From NCBI GenBank assembly GCA_964430105.1, contig CAYSEF010000004.1, positions 10,670-74,669 of the forward strand: a stretch of 64,000 nt of DNA. The letters run 5' to 3'. This document shows positions 8,195 through 16,351 of this stretch, piece by piece. A model generated the notes under the pieces. It did no database searches, had not been told where the DNA came from, and saw only the letters and a program-made list of their open reading frames with translations. The translations under genes were made by a program, and so were the position numbers. The first letter of the stretch is position 1; every line of letters starts with the position of its first letter. The DNA comes from UMGS1696 sp964430105 (GTDB lineage Bacteria > Bacillota > Clostridia > Oscillospirales > CAG-272).

Positions 8195-8746
8195 CTATGC
8201 ACATTTACTGCTATTCAAACAGCTTCTGAGCTCGCAAAGCTTTCCACTGAATAAAGGCGTTAATTCTTCAATTTCAAGAAAATCAGTCGGGTGCATCAGC
8301 GTTGGCTGCTTAGGGAGTGCAACTATTTCACAGTCGTTTAGTAATTTCGCTACAAACTGAGAACAAAAGAAGTGCTTTGGAATTTCAAAGGGTATATTAA
8401 ATTTACATAACAGCAGTCCGACTATGCTGTATTTATATTTATGTGAATTAGAGAACATATTGTATAGCTTAGTTTTCAGAGCAAAATATTCGCTTTCCGT
8501 GATACTTAGTGTAAGAACCATACAGGGAATGTTCTGTTGATTTTTGTAAAATCCACGATCTATATGCTCCTCAACCAAACCGGCAGGAAGTGGCAAAGAT
8601 GCATATTTTCTCGCAAATGAATACATTGAATTTATATTATCATTAAACGCTATTGATACATGAGTATAGGTTTCGCCTGTGAAATGGTGTATCAATCGTG
8701 ACATAATGCTCGTTGATTGTGTTAGAATTATGTAAATATTCTTCAT
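8195..8746 (-). CDS. Permuted NlpC/P60 (YiiX/LRAT-like) superfamily protein
   Basis: The 183-residue protein has a likely papain-type pair in permuted order: a histidine in Y-T-H-V-S-I-A-F (about residue 29) and a cysteine in F-F-C-S-Q-F-V-A-K-L-L (about residue 130). This order (His before Cys) is typical of YiiX/YebB and LRAT-like members. It has no signal peptide, so it should be cytoplasmic. Known relatives act on amide or thioester bonds of lipids or peptides; its substrate cannot be told from sequence. The ribosome-binding site is weak (AGCGAG). It has its own promoter. Confidence 0.6.
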   Translation of the reverse strand: MKNIYIILTQSTSIMSRLIHHFTGETYTHVSIAFNDNINSMYSFARKYASLPLPAGLVEEHIDRGFYKNQQNIPCMVLTLSITESEYFALKTKLYNMFSNSHKYKYSIVGLLLCKFNIPFEIPKHFFCSQFVAKLLNDCEIVALPKQPTLMHPTDFLEIEELTPLFSGKLCELRSCLNSSKCA

Positions 8747-8802
8747 TTTTTGCTCGCTTTGCTTGAAATTGACCTAAAAACCATGGTTTATTTGCTGATA
8801 GT

Positions 8803-8831
8803 ATTATACACCACTTGATTTTTTCAGTCAA
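8803..8831 (-). promoter_or_regulatory. Promoter of the NlpC/P60-like gene
   Basis: TTGACT (8826-8831), 17 bases, TATAAT (8803-8808) on the minus strand. Confidence 0.7.
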
Positions 8832-8908
8832 TTAAGAGAAAATTAAAGATACCAATGTGAAAAATTAAAATTTCATTAAAATAACTGCGAGAAATTTGTC
8901 GAAACCTA

Positions 8909-8937
8909 TTGCAATTTTATTCATAACGTGTTAAAAT
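8909..8937 (+). promoter_or_regulatory. Promoter of the glycine-riboswitch leader
   Basis: TTGCAA (8909-8914), 17 bases, TAAAAT (8932-8937). Transcription would start near 8944, giving a leader of about 255 bases before the symporter start codon. Confidence 0.65.
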
Positions 8938-9014
8938 ACATTCAGTATTTGACCGTGCGACATGATGTTGTCAGAAAAGATGTGCATTTTTTGCGTAGCT
9001 TGACTGATAGCGGA

Positions 9015-9106
9015 TCGCACTCCGGAGAATCTCATGTTAAAATGAGTGCCGAAGGGGCAAGGAGAGCTGTGTGTTCTCTAATCTCTCAGGCGAAAGGACG
9101 GAGCGG
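9015..9106 (+). promoter_or_regulatory. Glycine riboswitch aptamer
   Basis: The conserved core can be read directly: CGGAGA, then a short hairpin, G-C-C-G-A-A-G-G-G-G-C-A-A, then CTCTCAGGC, G-A-A-A-G-G-A-C and GGAGCG. The outer P1 helix pairs CGCACTCC with GGAGCG. These blocks in this order define the glycine aptamer. Only one aptamer is evident; the 70 bases before it lack the conserved blocks. A terminator hairpin follows at 9153 and the regulated gene is an AGCS-family symporter, a known class of target for this riboswitch. Whether glycine turns expression on or off cannot be decided by eye. Confidence 0.9.
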
Positions 9107-9152
9107 TATATCATATTTTATACAGCTTATAACGTCATTTGTTTTCTTCGGA

Positions 9153-9180
9153 ACAGTCGATTAACTCGATTGTTTTTTTT
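9153..9180 (+). terminator. Riboswitch expression-platform terminator
   Basis: Stem ACAGTCGA / TCGATTGT (one G-U pair) around TTAAC, then eight T, lying between the aptamer and the ribosome-binding site of the symporter gene. Confidence 0.8.
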
Positions 9181-9198
9181 ATTTTATTGGAGGAACTT

Positions 9199-10599
9199 AT
9201 GGATACTTTATCTCAGATCGTAAAAACGATCAACACCTATCTGTCGGACTACATTCTTATTTTTCTCTTGATCGGTTGCGGATTGTTCTTCACTATCAAG
9301 ACAAGATTTGTTCAGGTTCGCTGCTTTGGAGAGGGAATGAAGGCTATGTTCGGTAACTTCTCGCTCAAAGGTAAAAAACATAGTAGCGGTATGTCGTCAT
9401 TCCAGGCTCTTGCTACAGCTATTGCTGCACAGGTCGGTACGGGTAATATCGTCGGTGCCTGCGGTGCTATACTTACAGGTGGTCCCGGTGCTATTTTCTG
9501 GATGTGGATTATTGCGTTCTTTGGTATGGCAACGATTTATGCCGAAGCTGTACTTGCTCAGGAAACAAGAGTAGTTCAGGATGACGGAACAGTAGTCGGT
9601 GGCCCCGTTTACTATATCACAAAGGCTTTCAAGGGAAAACTTGGTAAGTTCTTTGCAGGACTCTTTGCTTTCTCTATTATAATCGCACTTGGATGTATCG
9701 GTGCAATGGTGCAGTCAAACTCTATCGGCTCTACAATGCATACAGCTTTTGGTATTCCTTCATGGGTTGTAGGTCTTGTAATTGCTTTGATATCCGGATT
9801 TATTTTTATCGGAAATGTTCAGCGTCTTGCATCTGTTACAGAAAAAATCGTTCCCATAATGGCACTGATATATATTGTAGGCTGTCTGGTTCTCCTTATC
9901 TGCCGTATTCAGTATATACCCGAAACCTTCGCCCTTATTTTCAAGTATGCGTTTAAGCCTAATGCAATCATAGGTGGTGGCTTAGGTTATGCACTCAAAA
10001 CAGCGATTTCACAGGGTGCAAAAAGAGGCTTGTTCTCAAATGAAGCAGGTATGGGTTCTACACCTCATGCACACGCTATTGCAAATGTAAAAAAGCCTCA
10101 TGATCAGGGCGTTATTGCAATGATGGGTGTGTTTGTTGATACATTTGTTGTATTGAATCTCACTGCTCTTACTGTTATCTCCACTCTTTATGCAGGCGAT
10201 GGTATTCTTGCAGGTGGTGCAGTAGAAGGTGTTGGCGGTGATAATATGGCACAGCTTGCATTCTCGTCAGTTTTCGGTGAAACATTCGGTAATGCGTTCG
10301 TAGCAATATGCTTGTTGTTCTTCGCTTTCTCCACGATACTCGGATGGAATCTGTTTGCAAAGATAAATGTGGAATACCTGTTTGGTAAAAAGTCTGTTAC
10401 AGTTCTTTCTGTAGTTGCTGTTATCTTTGTATTCCTCGGCTCTATTCTCAAAAATGATTTCGTGTGGGATCTCATGGATATGTTTAACCAGCTTATGGTT
10501 ATTCCTAACGTACCTTCGCTTATAGCTTTGTCAGGCATAGTAGCGACATCAGCTGCTGCCGGTGCAAAGATGTATAAGGATAGCAAGAAAAATAAATAA
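9199..10599 (+). CDS. Alanine/glycine:cation symporter (AGCS family)
   Basis: The 466-residue polytopic membrane protein carries the AGCS signature region: F-Q-A-L-A-T-A-I-A-A-Q-V-G-T-G-N-I-V-G followed by G-G-P-G-A-I-F-W-M-W. A later G-L-F-S-N-E-A-G-M-G-S segment is typical of the family. About ten or eleven hydrophobic helices are visible. It should import glycine or alanine with sodium. The start at 9199 has GGAGG five bases upstream; a longer frame from 9139 would begin inside the terminator and is rejected. The upstream glycine riboswitch supports glycine as substrate. Confidence 0.92.
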   Translation: MDTLSQIVKTINTYLSDYILIFLLIGCGLFFTIKTRFVQVRCFGEGMKAMFGNFSLKGKKHSSGMSSFQALATAIAAQVGTGNIVGACGAILTGGPGAIFWMWIIAFFGMATIYAEAVLAQETRVVQDDGTVVGGPVYYITKAFKGKLGKFFAGLFAFSIIIALGCIGAMVQSNSIGSTMHTAFGIPSWVVGLVIALISGFIFIGNVQRLASVTEKIVPIMALIYIVGCLVLLICRIQYIPETFALIFKYAFKPNAIIGGGLGYALKTAISQGAKRGLFSNEAGMGSTPHAHAIANVKKPHDQGVIAMMGVFVDTFVVLNLTALTVISTLYAGDGILAGGAVEGVGGDNMAQLAFSSVFGETFGNAFVAICLLFFAFSTILGWNLFAKINVEYLFGKKSVTVLSVVAVIFVFLGSILKNDFVWDLMDMFNQLMVIPNVPSLIALSGIVATSAAAGAKMYKDSKKNK

Positions 10600-10606
10600 A
10601 TAAATC

Positions 10607-10655
10607 GGCTGTCGTGTTCTCATTACAAACCTTGAGAATACGACAGCCTTTTTTT
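10607..10655. terminator. Bidirectional terminator
   Basis: A 16-bp stem beginning GGCTGTCGTG and ending CGACAGCC, followed by seven T. It slightly overlaps the stop codon of the convergent holin-like gene. Confidence 0.85.
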
Positions 10656-10866
10656 ACTTGTTTTCTGATTTCAGCCTTGCATAAGCCGCATCAATTTCAG
10701 CTTCACCGAAAATATATGATATCACTGAAATAGCTGACGTTACTACACCTGCTATCTGTGCATAGTCATTTTCTTCAATTCCGAATGCCGCAGCAATGCC
10801 TACTGCAAGTCCACATAGTGCCACCCATAGCTTGCGTGAGGCTAACTTTTTAAGAAATGTTTTCAT
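10654..10866 (-). CDS. Holin-like small membrane protein
   Basis: The 70-residue protein has a basic N-terminus, a first hydrophobic segment (about 14-30, A-L-C-G-L-A-V-G-I-A-A-A-F-G), a short polar turn (E-E-N-D-Y), a second hydrophobic segment (about 37-53) and a charged tail. This size and two-helix layout fit phage holins found in Clostridia. Its start overlaps the end of the endolysin-like gene by four bases, as in phage lysis cassettes. No specific holin family can be assigned by eye. Confidence 0.6.
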   Translation of the reverse strand: MKTFLKKLASRKLWVALCGLAVGIAAAFGIEENDYAQIAGVVTSAISVISYIFGEAEIDAAYARLKSENK

Positions 10867-11498
10867 ATTTTCTCTCCTTTAATTAAATTTAATATAAGAT
10901 CATATAGACGAAACAAAAATACAACAGCTTCTTCGCGTGTACATGACGAACTAAGCTTAAAATTGCCGTGTTCATCGCCTTTGAGTATACCGTTTTCGTG
11001 TGCCCACTTGACTGCATTTTCTGCCCATTCATGCAGTGCAGAAGAATTGCATGGTTGAATATGCTCATATCCCGTTATGTTTGGAATTCCGAGATATTCG
11101 GCGGCGTTTATTTGCTTGTCATTGCGACGAACTTCAAAATGCAGATGTGAACCGGTCGATTTGCCACTTGAGCCTTCTACAGCTATAAGCTGACCGTCAG
11201 ATATTCTTTCTCCAACCTCTACCAATCGCTTTGCAAGATGACAGTAGTATACTATCTCTCCTCCGTCAGCTTGAATTGCTATGTAATTTCCCCATTCTGA
11301 AGTCCTGTCATTTTTATCCGAAACAATGCGTGAACGAATTACTGTGCCTGAGCTGACACTGAAAACAGCTTTATCCTCTCCGACAAGATCCAGACCACCG
11401 TGCCATGCTCCGGCTTCGTTTGTTATCGGATCAATACGATATCCATAACAGCTCGTTATTTTGAAAAAACCTTTGTAAGGGTAATTTGTTCGGCTCAT
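10863..11498 (-). CDS. M23 metallopeptidase with C-terminal SLH-like region (endolysin-like)
   Basis: The 211-residue protein opens with an M23 (LytM) domain. Zinc ligands are H33-G-G-L-D37 and the S-H-L-H-F-E-V motif (His118, His120). After a linker, residues about 158-203 (A-V-K-W-A-H-E-N-G-I-L-K-G, then C-T-R-E-E-A-V-V-F-L-F-R) match an S-layer-homology repeat, usually a cell-wall anchor. It would cleave peptidoglycan cross-bridges. It has no signal peptide, so it needs a holin to exit, which fits the adjoining small membrane proteins. Confidence 0.8.
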   Translation of the reverse strand: MSRTNYPYKGFFKITSCYGYRIDPITNEAGAWHGGLDLVGEDKAVFSVSSGTVIRSRIVSDKNDRTSEWGNYIAIQADGGEIVYYCHLAKRLVEVGERISDGQLIAVEGSSGKSTGSHLHFEVRRNDKQINAAEYLGIPNITGYEHIQPCNSSALHEWAENAVKWAHENGILKGDEHGNFKLSSSCTREEAVVFLFRLYDLILNLIKGEKI

Positions 11499-11824
11499 TA
11501 TTCCTCCTTCGTGATTTGCTGTTCGGCTGAATGTGTTTGCAGGTTGAGCGTCGCTTCATATAACGCAGTTGCAACGTCATTTCCGCCCAGTGCGTGATAT
11601 GCACCGTACATTCTTCTCAGCGATTCTTTGGCGTATACAGGGCAGTAGCCTTCATTGGTGTATCGCTCATGATAAGAAATTATCTGCGCCCGAAGCAGAC
11701 ATTGTACTCCTGTACTGATTGCTTTGTCGTGCTGTTTTTTCATGCGGATATATGTTCCTATCCCTGATACTGTCCCACCTAATATAAACGGAATTGCCCA
11801 TTCGATAATATTTTTTATAATCAA
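11498..11824 (-). CDS. Small membrane protein at the head of the lysis cassette
   Basis: One N-terminal hydrophobic helix (I-I-E-W-A-I-P-F-I-L-G-G-T-V) precedes a basic, soluble region of about 80 residues. The layout resembles proteins often encoded beside phage holins, but I cannot name a family. I choose a TTG start at 11824 because AGGAGG lies at the right distance from it. An in-frame ATG further up at 11854 would place that ribosome-binding site inside the coding region. The gene's last base is the first base of the M23 gene, indicating one transcript. Confidence 0.55.
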   Translation of the reverse strand: MIIKNIIEWAIPFILGGTVSGIGTYIRMKKQHDKAISTGVQCLLRAQIISYHERYTNEGYCPVYAKESLRRMYGAYHALGGNDVATALYEATLNLQTHSAEQQITKEE

Positions 11825-11937
11825 AATAACCTCCTTTCCGCACATTTTCACCAAAGTCAGTATAACATAAGCGGAGAATTATTTCGTCCCGAATTTGTCC
11901 CGGAAAATTTGCTTTGAAAAAGTATATCTTAAATAAC

Positions 11938-11966
11938 TTGCATCACTATAAAAACTGTGATATAAT
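11938..11966 (+). promoter_or_regulatory. Promoter of the zinc-ribbon membrane protein gene
   Basis: TTGCAT (11938-11943), 17 bases, TATAAT (11961-11966), about 30 bases before the GTG start. Confidence 0.7.
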
Positions 11967-11998
11967 GTAGAAAAGAAAACAAAAAATGGGGTGTTTGT

Positions 11999-12580
11999 GT
12001 GGCATATTGTTGTAATTGCGGTGTTGAAATTCCCGAAAGTGATCGAACAAGACTTTGCGACAGATGTAAAAAAATACTTCTGCCGTTTGTAAAATTTATG
12101 GATGCATCAACTTCATCGGGCGTGAAACGGCTTATTTCAAATGAACAGAATCTTCGCAATGCCGGAGTGACCGACAGTGGTATGGATTATCTTCTGAAGG
12201 TCTGTGAACTGCATGATAAAAAGAAAATGCAGGAGCGAAAAGAGCGTGAAGCTGCGAAAATGACTGCTGAATCAGAGCCGATTCAAAAAGAACAGCATAT
12301 CGATACGAACGAAAATTACTCAGAAACCGAGCTTCCAATGGATGAACCGCTTGACTTCATTCGTGAATCCTATGGAGGATTTCTTCCTGCTGCACAAATT
12401 ATTCTTATAATTGCAGGAGTCGCCTTTGGAGCATGGTGCGTGTATGAAATTGTTTTGCTAAAGGAATTTGATGTGGCTTCCCTTGCCGGTGGAATTGTAT
12501 CGTTTGCATCTGCATATGTGGCAAATATTGCAAAAAAGATAGCACATGACATCAATGAGATTAAAAAACGATATAGATAA
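11999..12580 (+). CDS. Zinc-ribbon membrane protein of unknown function
   Basis: The 193-residue protein starts at a GTG preceded by GGGGTG. Residues 4-23 hold a treble-clef/zinc-ribbon pattern (C-C-N-C-G-V-E-I-P, then C-D-R-C-K-K). A helical, charged middle part with a K-K-K-M-Q-E-R-K-E-R-E stretch follows, then two hydrophobic helices at about 128-150 and 157-175 and a basic tail. It is probably an inner-membrane protein with a cytoplasmic zinc-binding domain. I do not recognise a named family. It is monocistronic, with its own promoter and terminator. Confidence 0.65.
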   Translation: MAYCCNCGVEIPESDRTRLCDRCKKILLPFVKFMDASTSSGVKRLISNEQNLRNAGVTDSGMDYLLKVCELHDKKKMQERKEREAAKMTAESEPIQKEQHIDTNENYSETELPMDEPLDFIRESYGGFLPAAQIILIIAGVAFGAWCVYEIVLLKEFDVASLAGGIVSFASAYVANIAKKIAHDINEIKKRYR

Positions 12581-12587
12581 ATAAAAA

Positions 12588-12613
12588 AAGCGGTGTGTAA
12601 TGCATCGCTTTCT
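12588..12613 (+). terminator. Intrinsic terminator
   Basis: AAGCGGTG pairs with CATCGCTT, followed by a T-rich tail, eight bases after the preceding stop codon. Confidence 0.65.
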
Positions 12614-12714
12614 TTGTTTATACAATAGAAATAAAAAGGTAATAAAAAAGACATAAATATCCCTTTTGAAAGTTTTGTTCAGTACACGTTTTATCGGGCT
12701 TTTTTACATTTTTC

Positions 12715-12743
12715 TTGTAAATTGCGCATATATGGTGTATAAT
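12715..12743 (+). promoter_or_regulatory. Promoter of the acetyltransferase-trxB-nadE run
   Basis: TTGTAA (12715-12720), 17 bases, TATAAT (12738-12743), about 40 bases before the start codon at 12783. Confidence 0.7.
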
Positions 12744-12782
12744 ATAACCAAGTTTATTATTACATCATTACGGAGAAATATT

Positions 12783-13466
12783 ATGAGTGCATATGGCGAA
12801 CACAGACTTATCGACAAGGAAACATGGCATAGATACGAGCATTTTCGCCATTTTTATGATGAAGCACCATGCGTTATATCACTTTGCGATGACATTGATG
12901 TGACTGAACTCAAGAATGCTTGCCACGATACAGAAAATTCATTCTATTTGGCAATGCTTTATGCTGTGTCGTTCGTTGTCAATTCGCATGAAGAATTTCG
13001 TTTGACTGCTGTGGATTCACCGGAATTTCCTGTGGTTATGCCGGCACTTTGGGATGCAGTCAATCCCGTACACAACGTCTTTCACGAGGATACCGAAACA
13101 TATACGAGTATTTTTACTCTTTGGGATAATGATTATGAAACATTTGTAAAGTACGCACGGGAAGATATCGCAAAAGCAAAAAATCTCCGTGTGATGAGTA
13201 TTCCATGTGGTAATAATACATTTGAAGCATCGTGTGTTCCGTGGAGACATTTTACGCAAGTAGGAGTGCAGATAGAAGCATTCGGATTGTCGCCCGTAAT
13301 AGCGTGGGGTGGATTTAAGACGGATGGTGAACGGATAAAAATGCCTTTGTCGATACAAATACATCATGCGGCAGCCGACGGATATCATCTTGCACGATTT
13401 TTGAATGAAGTTGAAGAAATAGCGACGAAGCTTGCGAAGGATATGATCGTGCATAAAAATCGCTGA
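12783..13466 (+). CDS. Chloramphenicol acetyltransferase-like (CatA fold) acyltransferase
   Basis: The 227-residue protein is close to the usual CAT length (about 215-220). It carries the catalytic signature I-H-H-A-A-A-D-G-Y-H (His194/His195, Asp199-Gly200) near the C-terminus, as in type A chloramphenicol acetyltransferases. An N-terminal W-x-R-Y-E-H-F segment and an S-C-V-P-W segment near residue 152 also fit the fold. It transfers acetyl or another acyl group from CoA. It sits in a housekeeping run with trxB and nadE rather than on a mobile element, so a native substrate is as likely as antibiotic resistance. Start 12783 (GGAGA upstream) is preferred over 12666, which precedes the promoter. 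Confidence 0.8.
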   Translation: MSAYGEHRLIDKETWHRYEHFRHFYDEAPCVISLCDDIDVTELKNACHDTENSFYLAMLYAVSFVVNSHEEFRLTAVDSPEFPVVMPALWDAVNPVHNVFHEDTETYTSIFTLWDNDYETFVKYAREDIAKAKNLRVMSIPCGNNTFEASCVPWRHFTQVGVQIEAFGLSPVIAWGGFKTDGERIKMPLSIQIHHAAADGYHLARFLNEVEEIATKLAKDMIVHKNR

Positions 13467-13488
13467 AAATCAAACTAAGGAGCAAAAA

Positions 13489-14412
13489 ATGGCAGAAATA
13501 ACCTATGATATAGCAATAATTGGCGGTGGCCCTGCGGGATATACATCAGCACTTTACGCAGGTAGAGCCGGATATAAAGCAGTAGTGTTTGAAAAAGCAT
13601 CGCCCGGTGGCCAGATGGGTATTACTTCATCTATTGAAAATTACCCCGGATACGAGGCTGTAGAGGGATTTGAGCTTGCTATGAAAATGCAGGCTCAGGC
13701 AGAAAAATTTGGTGCGAATATCGTTTATGAAGCGGTAACATCACTTGAACTCGATGACAAAAATAAGATAGTTCGCACAGATTCCACTGAATTTGCTGTG
13801 AAAGCTGTTGTTTTGGCAATGGGAGCGAAACCCAGACTTCTCGGTGTGCAAGGCGAGCGTGAATATAGTGGACGTGGTGTTTCTTATTGTGCCACATGCG
13901 ATGGAATGTTCTTCCGTGGTAAAACAGTGGTTGTAAACGGAGGCGGTGACACTGCGTTTGAGGATGCGCTGTATTTGTCAAATATATGCTCTAAGGTGAT
14001 TTTAGTGCATCGCAGAGATTCCTATCGTGCAGCACCTTCACAGGTTAAGAAAGCCGAAGCAAGAGAGAATATCGAATTCATCAAGAATGCAAATATAAGT
14101 GAAGTAATTGGCGATGGCAAGTTCGTTACAGCAGTAAAATTGACTGATGTTAATACAGGAGCTGAAACTACAGTTGATTGTAGTGGAATTTTTGTTGCTG
14201 TAGGAAGAATTCCCGAGACATCGCTTGTTCAGGGAAAGCTTGATCTTGACAACAGTGGGTATGTTGTTGCAGATGAAAGTACAAAGACATCTGTTGAAGG
14301 AGTTTTTGCGGCAGGAGACGTGCGTACAAAAGCACTCAGACAGATAGTGACAGCTTGTGCTGACGGTGCTATGGCGATACACTTTGCGGAAGAAATTTTA
14401 GACAGGATGTGA
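13489..14412 (+). CDS. trxB: Thioredoxin reductase
   Basis: The 307-residue flavoprotein has the FAD-binding G-G-G-P-A-G at 12-17, the redox-active C134-A-T-C137-D, the NADPH-binding G-G-G-D-T-A-F-E-D-A segment with H-R-R-D-S-Y-R-A, and the C-terminal A-G-D-V-R-T-K-A-L-R-Q motif. It reduces thioredoxin with NADPH in the cytoplasm. AAGGAG lies six bases upstream. It follows the acetyltransferase by 22 bases and precedes nadE by 4, so the three are probably co-transcribed. Confidence 0.95.
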   Translation: MAEITYDIAIIGGGPAGYTSALYAGRAGYKAVVFEKASPGGQMGITSSIENYPGYEAVEGFELAMKMQAQAEKFGANIVYEAVTSLELDDKNKIVRTDSTEFAVKAVVLAMGAKPRLLGVQGEREYSGRGVSYCATCDGMFFRGKTVVVNGGGDTAFEDALYLSNICSKVILVHRRDSYRAAPSQVKKAEARENIEFIKNANISEVIGDGKFVTAVKLTDVNTGAETTVDCSGIFVAVGRIPETSLVQGKLDLDNSGYVVADESTKTSVEGVFAAGDVRTKALRQIVTACADGAMAIHFAEEILDRM

Positions 14413-14416
14413 ATAT

Positions 14417-16324
14417 ATGAAACACGGATTTATCAAACTTGCGGCGGCTGTCCCTGAAATAACAGTTGCATCACCAATTAAAAATGCAGAAGCTATATGT
14501 GCACTTATTGATAAAGCGTATGAGGCGGGTGTAGCAGTCTTGACCTTCCCTGAGCTTTCGGTGACAGGTTATACTTGTGGTGATCTTTTCTTTACAGATT
14601 CGCTGAACAAAAACACGATTTCAGCACTTGATATAATTAAAAACCATACTCTCGGAAAGAAAATGCTGACATTTGTTGGCGCTCCGATAAGATATAACGG
14701 AAAGCTGTATAATTGTGCAGTTGCGATGTCTGACGGTGAAATTCTTGCGGTTGTGCCAAAAACAAACATTCCAAACTATGCTGAATTTTATGAAGTGCGC
14801 TGGTTCACTCCGTTTGATAAAAAGGATGTGTTTACGCTTGAGCTTTGCGGTGATACTGTGATGATATCGGATATCGCATTGTTTGAATGCTCGGAAATGC
14901 CGGAGTTGAAGGTTGGATGCGAGATTTGCGAGGATTTGTGGGTAGCAGATTCACCGTCAAATAAGCTTGCCGAAATGGGTGCAAATGTCATTGTGAATTT
15001 GTCTGCCTCTAATGAGGTTGTCGGTAAGGATGAATACAGACGAAATTTATTGAAGGTTGCGTCAGGTAAGCTGGTTTCAGCTTATGTTTACGCTGATGCA
15101 GGTATGGATGAATCCACAACTGACACAGTTTTCTCAGGACATTCGATGATTGCATATAACGGTGCAATAATTGCGGAAAATCCTCCGTTTGGCGGAAATG
15201 ATTTAATAACAGCAGTAGTTGATATTCAGCATCTCGAACATGACAGAATGAGAATGAACACATTTACAAGAAAAAATGATGAGGGAACTGTTTGTTATTT
15301 CTCACTGGATGAGCGTGAAACTGATATTTCCGGAATAATTGAACCAAGACCGTTTATTCCAAGTGGCGATTCGGACAAAAAAGCAGTTTGCGGACGAATT
15401 CTCGATATTCAGGCGTATGGCTTGGCGAAGCGTATTAAAGCTGCTCATGCAAAGGGATGTGTTGTTGCATTATCCGGAGGACTTGACTCAACTCTTGCGC
15501 TTATCGTAACTGTTCGTGCGATGGATATATTAAAGCGAGATCACAGTGAAATTACAACGGTAACAATGCCGTGCTTTGGAACGACTAATCGTACAAGATC
15601 TAATGCGGAATCACTGGCTCTGGCGTTTGGAACGTCTTTTAGATGTATAGATATAAAAGAAGCGGTTGATATTCACTTTAGAGATATCGGCCATGACCCC
15701 GAAAATCTTTCTGTAGTCTATGAAAATGCACAGGCAAGAGAACGTACACAGATTATCATGGATATTGCCAATGCTGACGGTTCTCTTGTTATCGGAACAG
15801 GAGATTTGTCTGAGCTTGCACTTGGTTGGGCAACGTACAATGGCGACCATATGTCAAACTATGGCGTAAATGGTGGTATTCCAAAAACTCTTGTACGACA
15901 TATTGTTGCATATTATGCTGATATTTGTGACGCTGATGGAAAGCATGAGCTGGCTGAGGTGTTCCGTGATGTACTTGCTACTCCGGTGAGTCCGGAATTA
16001 CTTCCAGCTAAGGATGGCGAAATCGCACAGAAAACCGAGGATATCGTAGGCCCGTATGATTTGCATGATTTCTTCCTTTACCATTTTGTGCGCTGGGGAG
16101 AAAGTGCCGATAAGATTTTCAGAGAGGCTAAAGCTACGTTTGCAGGTGAATTTGACGATGAAACTATCAAAAAATGGCTAAATACTTTCATGCGCAGATT
16201 CTATATTCAGCAATTTAAGAGAAGTGCTTTGCCGGATGGTCCGAAGGTAGGTTCAGTTGCACTTTCACCGAGAGGAGATTGGAGAATGCCCTCTGATGCA
16301 AGCGGTTGGGAAGAAATAAAATAA
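14417..16324 (+). CDS. nadE: Glutamine-dependent NAD+ synthetase
   Basis: The 635-residue protein fuses two domains. The N-terminal nitrilase-type glutaminase (about 1-290) shows Glu in F-P-E-L-S-V-T-G-Y, Lys in V-P-K-T-N-I-P-N-Y and Cys in G-C-E-I-C-E-D-L. The C-terminal synthetase (about 330-635) has the ATP-pyrophosphatase loop L-S-G-G-L-D-S-T. It amidates nicotinate adenine dinucleotide to NAD+ using glutamine ammonia, the last step of NAD synthesis. The length fits the long, glutamine-using class. Confidence 0.93.
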   Translation: MKHGFIKLAAAVPEITVASPIKNAEAICALIDKAYEAGVAVLTFPELSVTGYTCGDLFFTDSLNKNTISALDIIKNHTLGKKMLTFVGAPIRYNGKLYNCAVAMSDGEILAVVPKTNIPNYAEFYEVRWFTPFDKKDVFTLELCGDTVMISDIALFECSEMPELKVGCEICEDLWVADSPSNKLAEMGANVIVNLSASNEVVGKDEYRRNLLKVASGKLVSAYVYADAGMDESTTDTVFSGHSMIAYNGAIIAENPPFGGNDLITAVVDIQHLEHDRMRMNTFTRKNDEGTVCYFSLDERETDISGIIEPRPFIPSGDSDKKAVCGRILDIQAYGLAKRIKAAHAKGCVVALSGGLDSTLALIVTVRAMDILKRDHSEITTVTMPCFGTTNRTRSNAESLALAFGTSFRCIDIKEAVDIHFRDIGHDPENLSVVYENAQARERTQIIMDIANADGSLVIGTGDLSELALGWATYNGDHMSNYGVNGGIPKTLVRHIVAYYADICDADGKHELAEVFRDVLATPVSPELLPAKDGEIAQKTEDIVGPYDLHDFFLYHFVRWGESADKIFREAKATFAGEFDDETIKKWLNTFMRRFYIQQFKRSALPDGPKVGSVALSPRGDWRMPSDASGWEEIK

Positions 16325-16351
16325 ACAATAAATACATTATAGGAGAATCAC

